Source: Candidatus Binatia bacterium (lineage in GTDB: Bacteria > Desulfobacterota > Binatia > Bin18). From it: a DNA stretch of 64,000 nucleotides. The stretch is taken from NCBI GenBank assembly GCA_022826945.1, contig JAJDTY010000007.1:194501-258500 (forward strand). The letters run 5' to 3'. Position numbers and translations under genes: made by a program. The first letter of the stretch is position 1. Every line of letters starts with the position of its first letter. The notes below the pieces were generated by a model, which saw only the letters and a program-made list of their open reading frames with translations, searched no databases and was not told where the DNA came from. Shown here one piece after another: positions 54,894-62,387 of the stretch.

Positions 54894-57752
54894 ATGATTC
54901 TCGTTCTCTTTTTTCTGTCCGGTTTTACCGCCCTGCTGTACGAAGTGGTCTGGGAACGCCTGCTGCACGTCGTGTTCGGGCTGTCGACCTATGCCGTCAC
55001 CGTGGTCACTGCGGCCTTCATGTTGGGTCTTGCGCTGGGCTATCTGGCCGGTCAAAGCCGCCGCTTGTCCCGCTATCATCCCTTTGTCGTGTATGGCCTG
55101 GCAGAAGGCTTGATCGGGGTCTTCGCCCTGATTTTTCCTTTTCTGCTGAAAATCATCGACATGGCCTATGTTGCGTCAGGCGGCAGTTTTGCGCTGCAAA
55201 TCGTGCTTTCCCTGCTCGCCCTGTCACTGCCCGCCACACTGATGGGACTCACCCTGCCCACCCTGGCCCGGCAGGTCGCTCAGGAAGGACGCATCGGACG
55301 CCGGGTCGGGCTCTTATACGCGATCAACACCACCGGTGCCGTGCTCGGCGCGTTTTTTGCCGGGGTCTTTTTCATTCGGACCTATGGCGTGTTTCAGACC
55401 ACGCTGATCGCCACCGCGATCAATGCCGCCATCTGTCTGGTTGCTCTGACCCAGCCCCGTCGACCCGTCAAACAGTCGGACCGGCCTGCCGAACAGCCCG
55501 CACCCACGGGGCCGGGTTCTCCACTCCCGGTCAGGCTGCTCTTTTTTCCGTTTATCACCGGCTTTACGGGCCTCGCGCTGCAGATCATCTGGGTGCGGAC
55601 CCTGATCTGTGTGGTGTCGAACAACACCTATTCTTTCTCGGTTGTGCTGGCCGACATCCTGATGGGACTGGCACTGGGAGCGTGGCTGTATGCCGCCTGC
55701 GGGCCGTCCCGTGCCAGCCAGCCGACCAAGGCCCTGGTGTTTCTCCTCGTGCAAGCCGTTGGGGCGAGCGCCATTCTCGTTTCGTTAGGGCTGTTCAACC
55801 AGCTCCACGATGTGACCCTGGACTTCAGTCGTCAGCTCGGCGGCAACCACTGGCTCGCCCTGGGTCTGGTCCGTTTTGCCGCCGCCGCGGTGGTGACCCT
55901 TATTCCAGCGACCGCTTCGGGCTTTGTGGTCCCTCTGCTCGTTGATCTTTTTCGCGACCAGACTCAGCGCTCCCCACACCGCGCTGCCGGCGTGGTCTTT
56001 GCCGCGAATACCTTCGGCAGTCTGGGGGGTGCGCTCAGCGGAGGCCTGATCCTGATTCCGCTGCTGGGACTGAGTCAGGGCATGGTCTTCCTGGCGCTGC
56101 TGTCCGTCGGTGTCGGCCTCCTCCTGCTGCTGCTGACCCGCCCCTATGGCGCGGTCCGGATCGCCGGGGGCAGCCTTCTCGCAGCCGCGACCCTGGTGGT
56201 CGCCGTGCTCGTCCCAAAAGAGCTGACGCTCATGAAATGGTACGACCGCTTTGAGAATATCGAAGGGGAACTGCTGTTCTATCGGGAGGGCGTGTCCGGG
56301 ACGCTGGCCGTTTTCCAGGTTGGCGAGATCAAGGAACTCTTGATCAACTGCATTGAGGAGGTGCCGACCCATCGGGATGCCGTCGCGACCTTTAAGATGC
56401 TGGGCCACCTGCCCCTGCTGCTCCAGCCCGACCCCAAGCAGGTTCTGGTCAACGCGGTCGGCGGAGGGGTCACCTTGGGAGCGGTGACCAAACATGAGGT
56501 GACCGTCGAGGCGGTCGACATTGTTCCCGATGTCCGCGCGGCCATGCATTTTTTTGGCGCGGAAAACGGCAATGTCGTCGACCGGACAAACTGGACGCTG
56601 ATCGCCGATGATGGGCGGAATTATCTGAAGGTGTCCCCGCATCGCTATGACGCGATTACCGCTGACGCCACCCACCCGGCCGCAGCCGAGTCCTGGATGC
56701 TGTATACGCTGGAGTATTACCAACAGGTCCATGACAAACTGAACGACACCGGCGTCTATGTCCAGTGGCTGCCTTTGCATAATATGGCGCCGACCGATTA
56801 TTTGTCGGTGCTGTATACCTTTCGGCGGGTGTTCCGCGAAGAGACCTTACTCCTGTTTACGAGTCGCTATACCCTGCTGGTGGGAGCCAAACAGCCCCTC
56901 GCCCTGTCGCCCGCTGTCCTGGATCAACGCCTCGGTCAACTCAGCGCGGAGGTCCGGGCCGACCTGGAAGAGATTGGCATTACCCGCGGACAGGATATTC
57001 TCAAGTATATTATTTTTGATGGGCCACGCATCGATGCCCTGGTCGGAGATGACTACCCGCTCCTGACCGACGATCATACCTCGGTCGAGTTTGCCGAACT
57101 CAACCGGTTGGGCATAGCCGGCACGATGCCCTTTATCCTGGCGCGGCTCTTACCCCATATTCATCCGGACCGGTTGGCCGAGCAGTACGGGGTTGAGCCG
57201 ACAACCATGCTCGCCCGCGCCCTCTTCATGCGCTCCAAGGCGGTGGGAACGGACGATCCGCTCGAACGTTCGTACATGGCCCTCAGCGAGGTAGACCAGG
57301 CCTCCCGCCTCACCCCGGCCGACAAGGATATCGACTATTACCGCGAGATTGCCACGCTGGAATTTCTGGATCTGCTGAGCGCCCGCTATGCGGAGTTGCT
57401 CAACTCCTCGAATCCAAGGACGCTCCTCCCCAAAGCAAGTCTGGCCGCCCAGCTGCGACCGGAGAATCCGTTTGTTCAGGAGCTGCTCGGTGTCACCCTG
57501 CTGAAATTGGAGCAATACGAAGAAGCGCTGGCCCCGCTCGAAGCGGCGGTCGATGTCAGGCCGGACGATTTCAATTATTTGTCGAACCTGGCGTTTGCCT
57601 ATGAGCAGGTCGGACGCTATGCGGATGCGCTGCTCATGCTCCAACGGGCCAGGGAGGCCAATCCCAACGCGGCTCAGGTCCTGGACCAGGCCCGTGCCCG
57701 CGTGGCACACAAGATGCGGGCCGCGGGCGAAGCCACAGGGGCCGCCGAGTAG
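54894..57752 (+). CDS. Membrane protein with spermidine-synthase-like domain and C-terminal TPR
   Basis: 952 residues in three parts. Residues 1-450 hold about twelve membrane helices (start MILVLFFLSGFTALLYEVVWERLL; MFS-like). Residues about 460-690 form an aminopropyltransferase-like Rossmann domain: VNAVGGGVTLGAVTKHEVTVEAVDI, DDGRNYL, ITADATHP, LYTLEYYQQVHDKL. The C-terminal part (from about 840) contains TPR units. This is the 'fused MFS/spermidine synthase' type, for which polyamine synthase activity is unproven; a transport or protein-modifying role is possible. No speD or speA is nearby. Confidence 0.84.
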   Translation: MILVLFFLSGFTALLYEVVWERLLHVVFGLSTYAVTVVTAAFMLGLALGYLAGQSRRLSRYHPFVVYGLAEGLIGVFALIFPFLLKIIDMAYVASGGSFALQIVLSLLALSLPATLMGLTLPTLARQVAQEGRIGRRVGLLYAINTTGAVLGAFFAGVFFIRTYGVFQTTLIATAINAAICLVALTQPRRPVKQSDRPAEQPAPTGPGSPLPVRLLFFPFITGFTGLALQIIWVRTLICVVSNNTYSFSVVLADILMGLALGAWLYAACGPSRASQPTKALVFLLVQAVGASAILVSLGLFNQLHDVTLDFSRQLGGNHWLALGLVRFAAAAVVTLIPATASGFVVPLLVDLFRDQTQRSPHRAAGVVFAANTFGSLGGALSGGLILIPLLGLSQGMVFLALLSVGVGLLLLLLTRPYGAVRIAGGSLLAAATLVVAVLVPKELTLMKWYDRFENIEGELLFYREGVSGTLAVFQVGEIKELLINCIEEVPTHRDAVATFKMLGHLPLLLQPDPKQVLVNAVGGGVTLGAVTKHEVTVEAVDIVPDVRAAMHFFGAENGNVVDRTNWTLIADDGRNYLKVSPHRYDAITADATHPAAAESWMLYTLEYYQQVHDKLNDTGVYVQWLPLHNMAPTDYLSVLYTFRRVFREETLLLFTSRYTLLVGAKQPLALSPAVLDQRLGQLSAEVRADLEEIGITRGQDILKYIIFDGPRIDALVGDDYPLLTDDHTSVEFAELNRLGIAGTMPFILARLLPHIHPDRLAEQYGVEPTTMLARALFMRSKAVGTDDPLERSYMALSEVDQASRLTPADKDIDYYREIATLEFLDLLSARYAELLNSSNPRTLLPKASLAAQLRPENPFVQELLGVTLLKLEQYEEALAPLEAAVDVRPDDFNYLSNLAFAYEQVGRYADALLMLQRAREANPNAAQVLDQARARVAHKMRAAGEATGAAE

Positions 57753-57758
57753 GCGCGA

Positions 57759-58892
57759 CTATGCCGAGCGGCGCTCGGCAATGAGCTGGTCGATCTCGTC
57801 TTTGAGGCGGTCCAGCACAACGTCGTACTTGAAGTGGCCGAGCTTGACGCTCTTCTTCTTGAGGTTCACTGTTGTCGGTCCGCACCACAGGCCCAGGTCC
57901 GCATCATCGGTTTCTCCGGGACCGTTGACCCGACAGCCCATGACGGCAATGGTGATGTCGTGCTGCTTGGCGTAGGCGGACATGGCCTTGACCTCCTGCG
58001 CCAGCTCGACGAATTTCTCATTTTCAACCCGCGAGCAGCTGGGACAGGAGATGATATTCAGGCCCTTGCCGAAGTCGGGGACCGAGATGAAACGGCCGTT
58101 CCGCGTGTCGTTGAGAATGGAGAAGCCGGCGCGGACTTCCTCGTGTTTGCGCTCATTGGGCAGGGTCAGGGACACGCGGATCGTATCGCCCACACCATTG
58201 GCCAACAGCTTCTCAAAAGCAATCCGGCTCTTGATCACGCCGTCCGGCGGCAGGCCGGCTTCGGTCACGCCCAGATGGAGGGGCACGTCCGGGCGCGCTT
58301 GGGAAAACCGCGTATTGGCCTCAACGACCTTGGCCGGGTCGGAGTCCTTGAGCGACACCACGAAGCGCTCGTATTGCAGGTCTTCCATGAGCTGACAGTG
58401 ATACAGGGTCGACTGGACCAGGGCTTCCATCTGATCGCCGGGATATTGTTCAAGAAACGCGGGAGCCACCGAACCGCAGTTGACGCCGATCCGAATGGCG
58501 ACATCATGTGCTCGGGCGACATCGACCAGCCAGGCGACCTTTTCCGGAATGGTTTTCCGTTTTTCAATGTGGTGCAGATGGCCGGGATTGTAGCGGATTT
58601 TGTCCACATGGGGTGCGACCTGGTTGGCAACTTTATAGTTCTCCTGGAGGTCCACGGAGAGGGTGGCCGTGGTCTGGGCCCGGATCTCTTTGAGGGCGGC
58701 GGCCTCTTTCGGGTTGTCCACCGCAATCCGGACAATCCCCGCTCCGGCTTCTTCGAGTTGATGCACCTGGGCGATGGTGGCATCGATGTCCGTTGTTTTG
58801 GTCGCGCACATACTCTGTACAACGATGGGGGCGCCCGCCCCGACCTGAACGTTGCCAATCCGGACTGCACGAGTAGGTTTTCTGTTCGTCAT
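57759..58892 (-). CDS. ispG: 4-hydroxy-3-methylbut-2-enyl diphosphate synthase (flavodoxin/ferredoxin)
   Basis: Fe-S enzyme of the MEP isoprenoid pathway, converting MEcPP to HMBPP. The 377-residue sequence begins [30 protein letters not shown] and keeps the TIM-barrel motif VNCGSVAPA. The three cluster Cys lie in CPSCSR and [11 protein letters not shown]. The short bacterial form without the plant-type insert is seen. A 56-codon gene lies 21 bp upstream on the same strand. Confidence 0.96.
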   Translation of the reverse strand: MTNRKPTRAVRIGNVQVGAGAPIVVQSMCATKTTDIDATIAQVHQLEEAGAGIVRIAVDNPKEAAALKEIRAQTTATLSVDLQENYKVANQVAPHVDKIRYNPGHLHHIEKRKTIPEKVAWLVDVARAHDVAIRIGVNCGSVAPAFLEQYPGDQMEALVQSTLYHCQLMEDLQYERFVVSLKDSDPAKVVEANTRFSQARPDVPLHLGVTEAGLPPDGVIKSRIAFEKLLANGVGDTIRVSLTLPNERKHEEVRAGFSILNDTRNGRFISVPDFGKGLNIISCPSCSRVENEKFVELAQEVKAMSAYAKQHDITIAVMGCRVNGPGETDDADLGLWCGPTTVNLKKKSVKLGHFKYDVVLDRLKDEIDQLIAERRSA

Positions 58893-58913
58893 GCTTTCAA
58901 CCCGCTCTCCGGT

Positions 58914-59084
58914 CTAATGTTTGACCGGCATTTGAACAATGGGAGCATTGGGGTGCTGTTCGGCGTGTTCCTCCAGCCGCTCCTGAACCTCGGCTATCCA
59001 TTGCCGAGCCTTGTCCTCGTCGATTTCTCCGGCGTCTCTCTTGCGGGCGACCTCGTCCACAAACCGCTCGAAAAATGTTTTCAT
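58914..59084 (-). CDS. Small acidic protein upstream of ispG (56 aa)
   Basis: The frame from ATG 59084 to the stop at 58914 encodes 56 residues starting MKTFFERFVDEVARKRDAGE and ending NAPIVQMPVKH. It is charged, mostly helical and has no membrane segment. AAGGGTGG stands upstream of the ATG and its stop lies 21 bp before the ispG ATG, so translation together with ispG is likely. No family is recognised. Confidence 0.6.
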   Translation of the reverse strand: MKTFFERFVDEVARKRDAGEIDEDKARQWIAEVQERLEEHAEQHPNAPIVQMPVKH

Positions 59085-59179
59085 ACACCACCCTTTTCCG
59101 TCCCCCGCCTATCACGAAATCGACGGATGAGCTAGGCGGCCCGCTTCCGCCCGTTTGTGTCAAATGATACCGTCTCCGC

Positions 59180-60055
59180 ATGGGTGCCCAGATCGTCAAA
59201 GGCAAGGTCATTGCCCAGTCGGTGTACACGGAACTTGAAGCGGAAATCTCCGGGTTGATCCAGCGCACCGGACGAAGACCCGTTCTGGTCAGTATTTATA
59301 TTGGCTCGAACCCGGCCATCGAAGTCTATATTCGATCCATGAATCGGATTGCCCGGGGGTTGGGAATTGAGTATCGCTGGTACCATCTCCCGGACAATGC
59401 CCAAGAGGCTGAAGTGCTGCGCCGGTTGGAGCAGTTGAACCAAGACCCCGAGGTCACCGGCGTGATTATTCAGCTCCCGCTGCCCGAACATGTCCGGCGC
59501 TCGGTTCTGGTCAACCATATTGCCCCCCAGAAAGATGTCGATGGCACCCATCCGGAAAATGTCGGGGCCGCCGTCACCGGAGAGATCCGTATTGGCTCCT
59601 GTACGGCATTGGCCGTCATGCGCCTTTTGGACGCGACCGGGATCGACATGGAAGGGAAAGAGGCGGTTATTGTCGGGCACAGCGATCTTGTGGGAAAGCC
59701 GCTCAGCCTGATGCTGGTCGACCGCTTAGCCACCGTGACCATCTGCCATATCGCGACCGCTCAGCGGGGGCTGTTAGCCGAGCATGTCCGTCGGGCGGAG
59801 GTTCTCGTTGTGGCAGTCGGTTCTCCTGGGTTGATCAAGGGCGACTGGGTCCGCCCCGGGGCCGCCGTGATCGACGTGGGCATCAATCAGGTGGGCTCAC
59901 GCCTCGTTGGCGATGTGGAATTTGACGCGGCCAGAGAACGCGCCGCGTTTATTACGCCGGTTCCGGGCGGTGTCGGGCCGGTGACGGTGTCGATGCTCAT
60001 GAACAATACCGTCAACGCCTTCCGTACCCAGGTGGGACAGCTGTCCGAAGGCTGA
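59180..60055 (+). CDS. folD: FolD-like methylenetetrahydrofolate dehydrogenase with altered catalytic residue
   Basis: 291-residue protein with the FolD fold: IIQLPLP at residues 96-102, KDVDGTHPENVG at 119-129, GHSDLVGKPLS, and ITPVPGGVGPVTVSMLMNNT. In E. coli numbering Tyr50, Gln98 and Asp121 are kept, but the catalytic Lys54 is Met (YIRSMNR) and the PCTP segment is SCTA. The NADP-binding half is normal. It may therefore be a dehydrogenase without cyclohydrolase activity, or a paralogue with another substrate. It is divergent from the 58914 gene. Confidence 0.88.
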   Translation: MGAQIVKGKVIAQSVYTELEAEISGLIQRTGRRPVLVSIYIGSNPAIEVYIRSMNRIARGLGIEYRWYHLPDNAQEAEVLRRLEQLNQDPEVTGVIIQLPLPEHVRRSVLVNHIAPQKDVDGTHPENVGAAVTGEIRIGSCTALAVMRLLDATGIDMEGKEAVIVGHSDLVGKPLSLMLVDRLATVTICHIATAQRGLLAEHVRRAEVLVVAVGSPGLIKGDWVRPGAAVIDVGINQVGSRLVGDVEFDAARERAAFITPVPGGVGPVTVSMLMNNTVNAFRTQVGQLSEG

Positions 60056-60090
60056 GCCCCGAGAGCCTCCCCACGGCCCCCTTCTCTCGT

Positions 60091-60117
60091 CGCCCGTCCA
60101 CGCGCGGGCGTCTTTCT
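60091..60117 (+). terminator. Terminator-like hairpin after folD
   Basis: CGCCCG (60091-60096) pairs with CGGGCG (60105-60110) over an 8-nt loop and is followed by TCTTTCT, 36 bp after the folD stop. The stem is short and the U-run is interrupted, so the call is moderate. Confidence 0.5.
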
Positions 60118-60229
60118 GCCTCTGAGTCTATCCGCTGCGGGTACGAAAGCGTGAACAACGGGGCGCAGACCGCCCAGCGCCGTCCCAACCGGGAGAGAGC
60201 GCCTCCCCGGACCGGCGGAGAGCACGGGG

Positions 60230-60961
60230 TTACGGCTCCAACGGTTCCTCTTCGAGCGTCACCGTGATTTGGCGGGGCTGGTTCCTTCGCAGAACGGAAA
60301 AGGCGACCTGATCTCCGGGGTTGTAGCGCTGCATGATTTCGGTCAAGTCCTGGGCGGTCCGAACCGGAGTGTTCTCGACCGCGACAATCAGGTCCCCAAC
60401 GGGATGGCGCTCCCGTGTGAGATGGTCGTGCGCGGCAACAAGCGGCATGACAAACGGACCGGCCGGTGACATGGCCAGCGCAATGATGGCGGCCTTCTTC
60501 ACGAAATCGTTCCGGTTGTGCTGCGTGGGCGCATTCACGCCTTCAAAACCGGAACGATGCGCCGGACTGTCCTCAATCACGCTGAGGACCAAGACGCCCT
60601 CCGGTCCTTCCTCGGCTGTCGCGTAGAGGACGCCGAGATAGGTGCGTTTGGACTCCGCCGCAGACGGGTCGGGCCATTCGGAGAATTGACCGTCCGTTGC
60701 AGCAGCGGACCAGTCTGCGTGCGGGTGCGGGTCTCCGAAACCGGAGCCAGGGTTGGCCGCCGGGGGTTCGACCGGAACGGTCGGTTGTGTCAGGCGACTC
60801 TGGACAGGAATCTCCAGCACTTGCGGGGCGCCAACCTCCTGGGGAGGCCGGTTCGTATGAGCCGGAGCGTCCTGCGCCTGGACGAGGCGCGGCGAGGTCC
60901 AGAGACCGGCGGTCAGAACACCGGCCATAAGCACTGGAAACCAGAGGACACGCGCCTGCAT
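60230..60961 (-). CDS. Secreted PDZ-domain protein
   Basis: 243 residues from the ATG at 60961, which has GGGGGG 7 nt upstream; a start 48 bp earlier is less likely. A signal peptide (about residues 1-30, ending LVQAQD) is followed by a Pro/Gln-rich linker. The PDZ domain occupies roughly residues 105-243: RTYLGVLYATAEEGPEGVLVLSVIEDSPAHRSGFEGV is its front, and VGDLIVAVENTPVRTAQDLTEIMQRYNPGDQV its end. An insertion with hydrophobic character (AALAMSPAGPF-like) splits the domain. No protease domain is present. It is likely the last gene of a unit with the selenoprotein peroxiredoxin (79 bp upstream). Confidence 0.8.
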   Translation of the reverse strand: MQARVLWFPVLMAGVLTAGLWTSPRLVQAQDAPAHTNRPPQEVGAPQVLEIPVQSRLTQPTVPVEPPAANPGSGFGDPHPHADWSAAATDGQFSEWPDPSAAESKRTYLGVLYATAEEGPEGVLVLSVIEDSPAHRSGFEGVNAPTQHNRNDFVKKAAIIALAMSPAGPFVMPLVAAHDHLTRERHPVGDLIVAVENTPVRTAQDLTEIMQRYNPGDQVAFSVLRRNQPRQITVTLEEEPLEP

Positions 60962-61040
60962 GATCGGACCCCCCTTTACCGTCCTCGCTCTTGGCCGCTC
61001 ATTATTCATCCCTCGCTCTCAAAGCGCAAGCCGGCGCGTC

Positions 61041-61583
61041 TTACCGGGCCGATTTGAGCTTGGCCAGCTCGGCCTCCAGCTCGCTGACCGGAAGAACCTC
61101 TCCGGGGTTCTGCATGACGCGGACAAAGCGCACGATCCCGTCCGTATCAATCAGCACATAGGCCCTCTGGCTGAGCCGCTTTTCCCGGTCCAGCCAGCCC
61201 ACATAGTTTTCAACCACCTCGGGTGCGTCAAACGCGCTCAACAACGGATAGCTGAGGGCCAGTTGTTCACGGAATATGCGCTGGGAAGCCGTGTGATTCG
61301 TACTGATTCCCAGGACCACTGCGTCGAGTTGCTTTTCCTGCCGAGCGTCCCGCCCGGCCGCTAGCTGGAGGGTTCAGCCTGGGGTAAAGTCCAGAATATA
61401 AAACAGCAGCAGGACATTTCGTTTCCCCGTAAACTCCGAGAGACAGACCGTCTCACCGTCCTGTGCGGGCAAACAGAAGGCAGGCGCGGGACTCCCGACC
61501 TCAACCGCCGCCTCGACGGGACGCCCCCACAGCAGCAGACCACCGATGAGAACGACGCACCAATTCCAGTTCGATTTGCTCAT
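61041..61583 (-). CDS. Selenocysteine-containing peroxiredoxin (AhpC/TSA-like), TGA at 61376-61374 read as Sec
   Basis: 180-residue peroxidase with a signal peptide (about residues 1-26, ending VEAAVE) and VGSPAPAFCLPAQDGETVCL followed by NVLLLFYILDFTPG. At codon 70, where the peroxidatic Cys stands in TxxC, is an in-frame TGA. The frame continues as TLQLAAGRDARQEKQLDAVV and on through VLGISTN, SYPLLSAFDAPEVVENYVG and YVLIDTDGIVRFVRV for 110 codons without another stop, matching the rest of the thioredoxin fold. A SECIS-type stem-loop follows the TGA. Read as TGA=Sec the protein is complete; read as stop it would be cut at its catalytic residue. The ATG at 61583 has a weak GAGTGGGT upstream. 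Confidence 0.85.
61340..61376 (-). promoter_or_regulatory. Predicted bacterial SECIS element
   Basis: On the mRNA, 15 nt after the UGA, GCCGGGCG (61358-61351) pairs with CGCUCGGC (61347-61340): seven Watson-Crick pairs and one G-U. The apical loop is GGA, 24-26 nt after the UGA, with G at the first loop positions. This fits the bacterial SECIS form (stem-loop just downstream of UGA, in the coding region). Confidence 0.8.
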
Positions 61584-61606
61584 ACCCACTCTCATCCGCC
61601 GTACGT

Positions 61607-62071
61607 CTAGCGTACGGCATGCACGTCGTAGCGCACTTCGCCACGTTCCAGATACGCTTCTCCGACCCCAACACACAGGCAACGATTCATCCAGAGATAG
61701 TCAGGGTGAGCGGTCTGACACCAGGGATTCGTCCGAATCGGCGTTCCGCTGGGCGGCAGCGCGCCGTCCAGAAATTTCTGATAGCCGTCTGCACCCAAAT
61801 CCAACACCCCATTATAGGTCACATAAATCAACGCCCCATTGTGGGCCTCGACGGTCGCCCGCACATCGAGATACGCCACGCCATCGGTCCGGACGGTCAG
61901 CCAGTCCGCGCCAACCGGGCGCAGCGTGCCTTGCAGTTTGGGACCCTCAACTGCGCCGCCCGTGATGTAGATATTGGCCCGAGCACCGCCGGGCACCGGC
62001 CCTATTGTTTCCGGCGGCAGCTCCAGGGTGGCGGTATAGGAAAAGAGGTGCTCCATAGTATACTCGAACAT
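61607..62071 (-). CDS. DUF3237-domain protein
   Basis: 154 residues. The motif GPVPGGARANIYITGGAVEGPKLQGTLRPVGADWLTVRTDG is the DUF3237 consensus, and IRTNPWCQTAHPDYLWMNRC near the C-terminus is typical. The fold is a beta barrel of unknown function found in fungi and in soil and marine bacteria. AAGGAG precedes the ATG. It is upstream of the selenoprotein peroxiredoxin by 23 bp on the same strand and is probably cotranscribed. Confidence 0.88.
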   Translation of the reverse strand: MFEYTMEHLFSYTATLELPPETIGPVPGGARANIYITGGAVEGPKLQGTLRPVGADWLTVRTDGVAYLDVRATVEAHNGALIYVTYNGVLDLGADGYQKFLDGALPPSGTPIRTNPWCQTAHPDYLWMNRCLCVGVGEAYLERGEVRYDVHAVR

Positions 62072-62163
62072 GTCAGCTCCTTGTGGTGGCGGCGACTACC
62101 GGACAAGAGAAGACCTACCCCGTCCCCCCTGGAGCGTCAAGACGAGGGAAAAGGAGTCAGCCG

Positions 62164-62385
62164 ATGGCAAAAGCCCAGCACTGTCTGATGTGTGCCGACG
62201 AGCTCTACCAGATGAGCAACTATGGGGAGCCGGCGGACGGCAACTGGCCCCCCATGGTTGAGGACGAAAAATACGGGACGCTGATTATCTGTCCCGAGTG
62301 CGAGGCGGAGCACCTCACCTTTATCGACGACACCCCCGGCCATCCGCCGGTGCGGCGTATTCGGATGCTCAAGCCCCGCGAATAG
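62164..62385 (+). CDS. Small zinc-ribbon-like protein, unknown
   Basis: 73 residues with two Cys pairs, HCLMCADEL and IICPECEAEHL, able to bind one zinc. The middle holds GEPADGNWPPMVEDEKYG. AAAGGAG lies upstream of the ATG at 62164. The next gene ends 2 bp later on the opposite strand. No family is recognised with confidence. Confidence 0.7.
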   Translation: MAKAQHCLMCADELYQMSNYGEPADGNWPPMVEDEKYGTLIICPECEAEHLTFIDDTPGHPPVRRIRMLKPRE

Positions 62386-62387
62386 CC

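Noticed and set aside
57834..59135. 433-codon plus-strand frame opposite ispG
   Set aside because: Antisense to conserved IspG; the protein read has no recognisable fold.
61041..61583. Peroxiredoxin as a pseudogene broken by a stop
   Set aside because: There is a single TGA, exactly at the catalytic Cys codon, with no other lesion and a SECIS-like stem behind it, so Sec decoding is the better reading.
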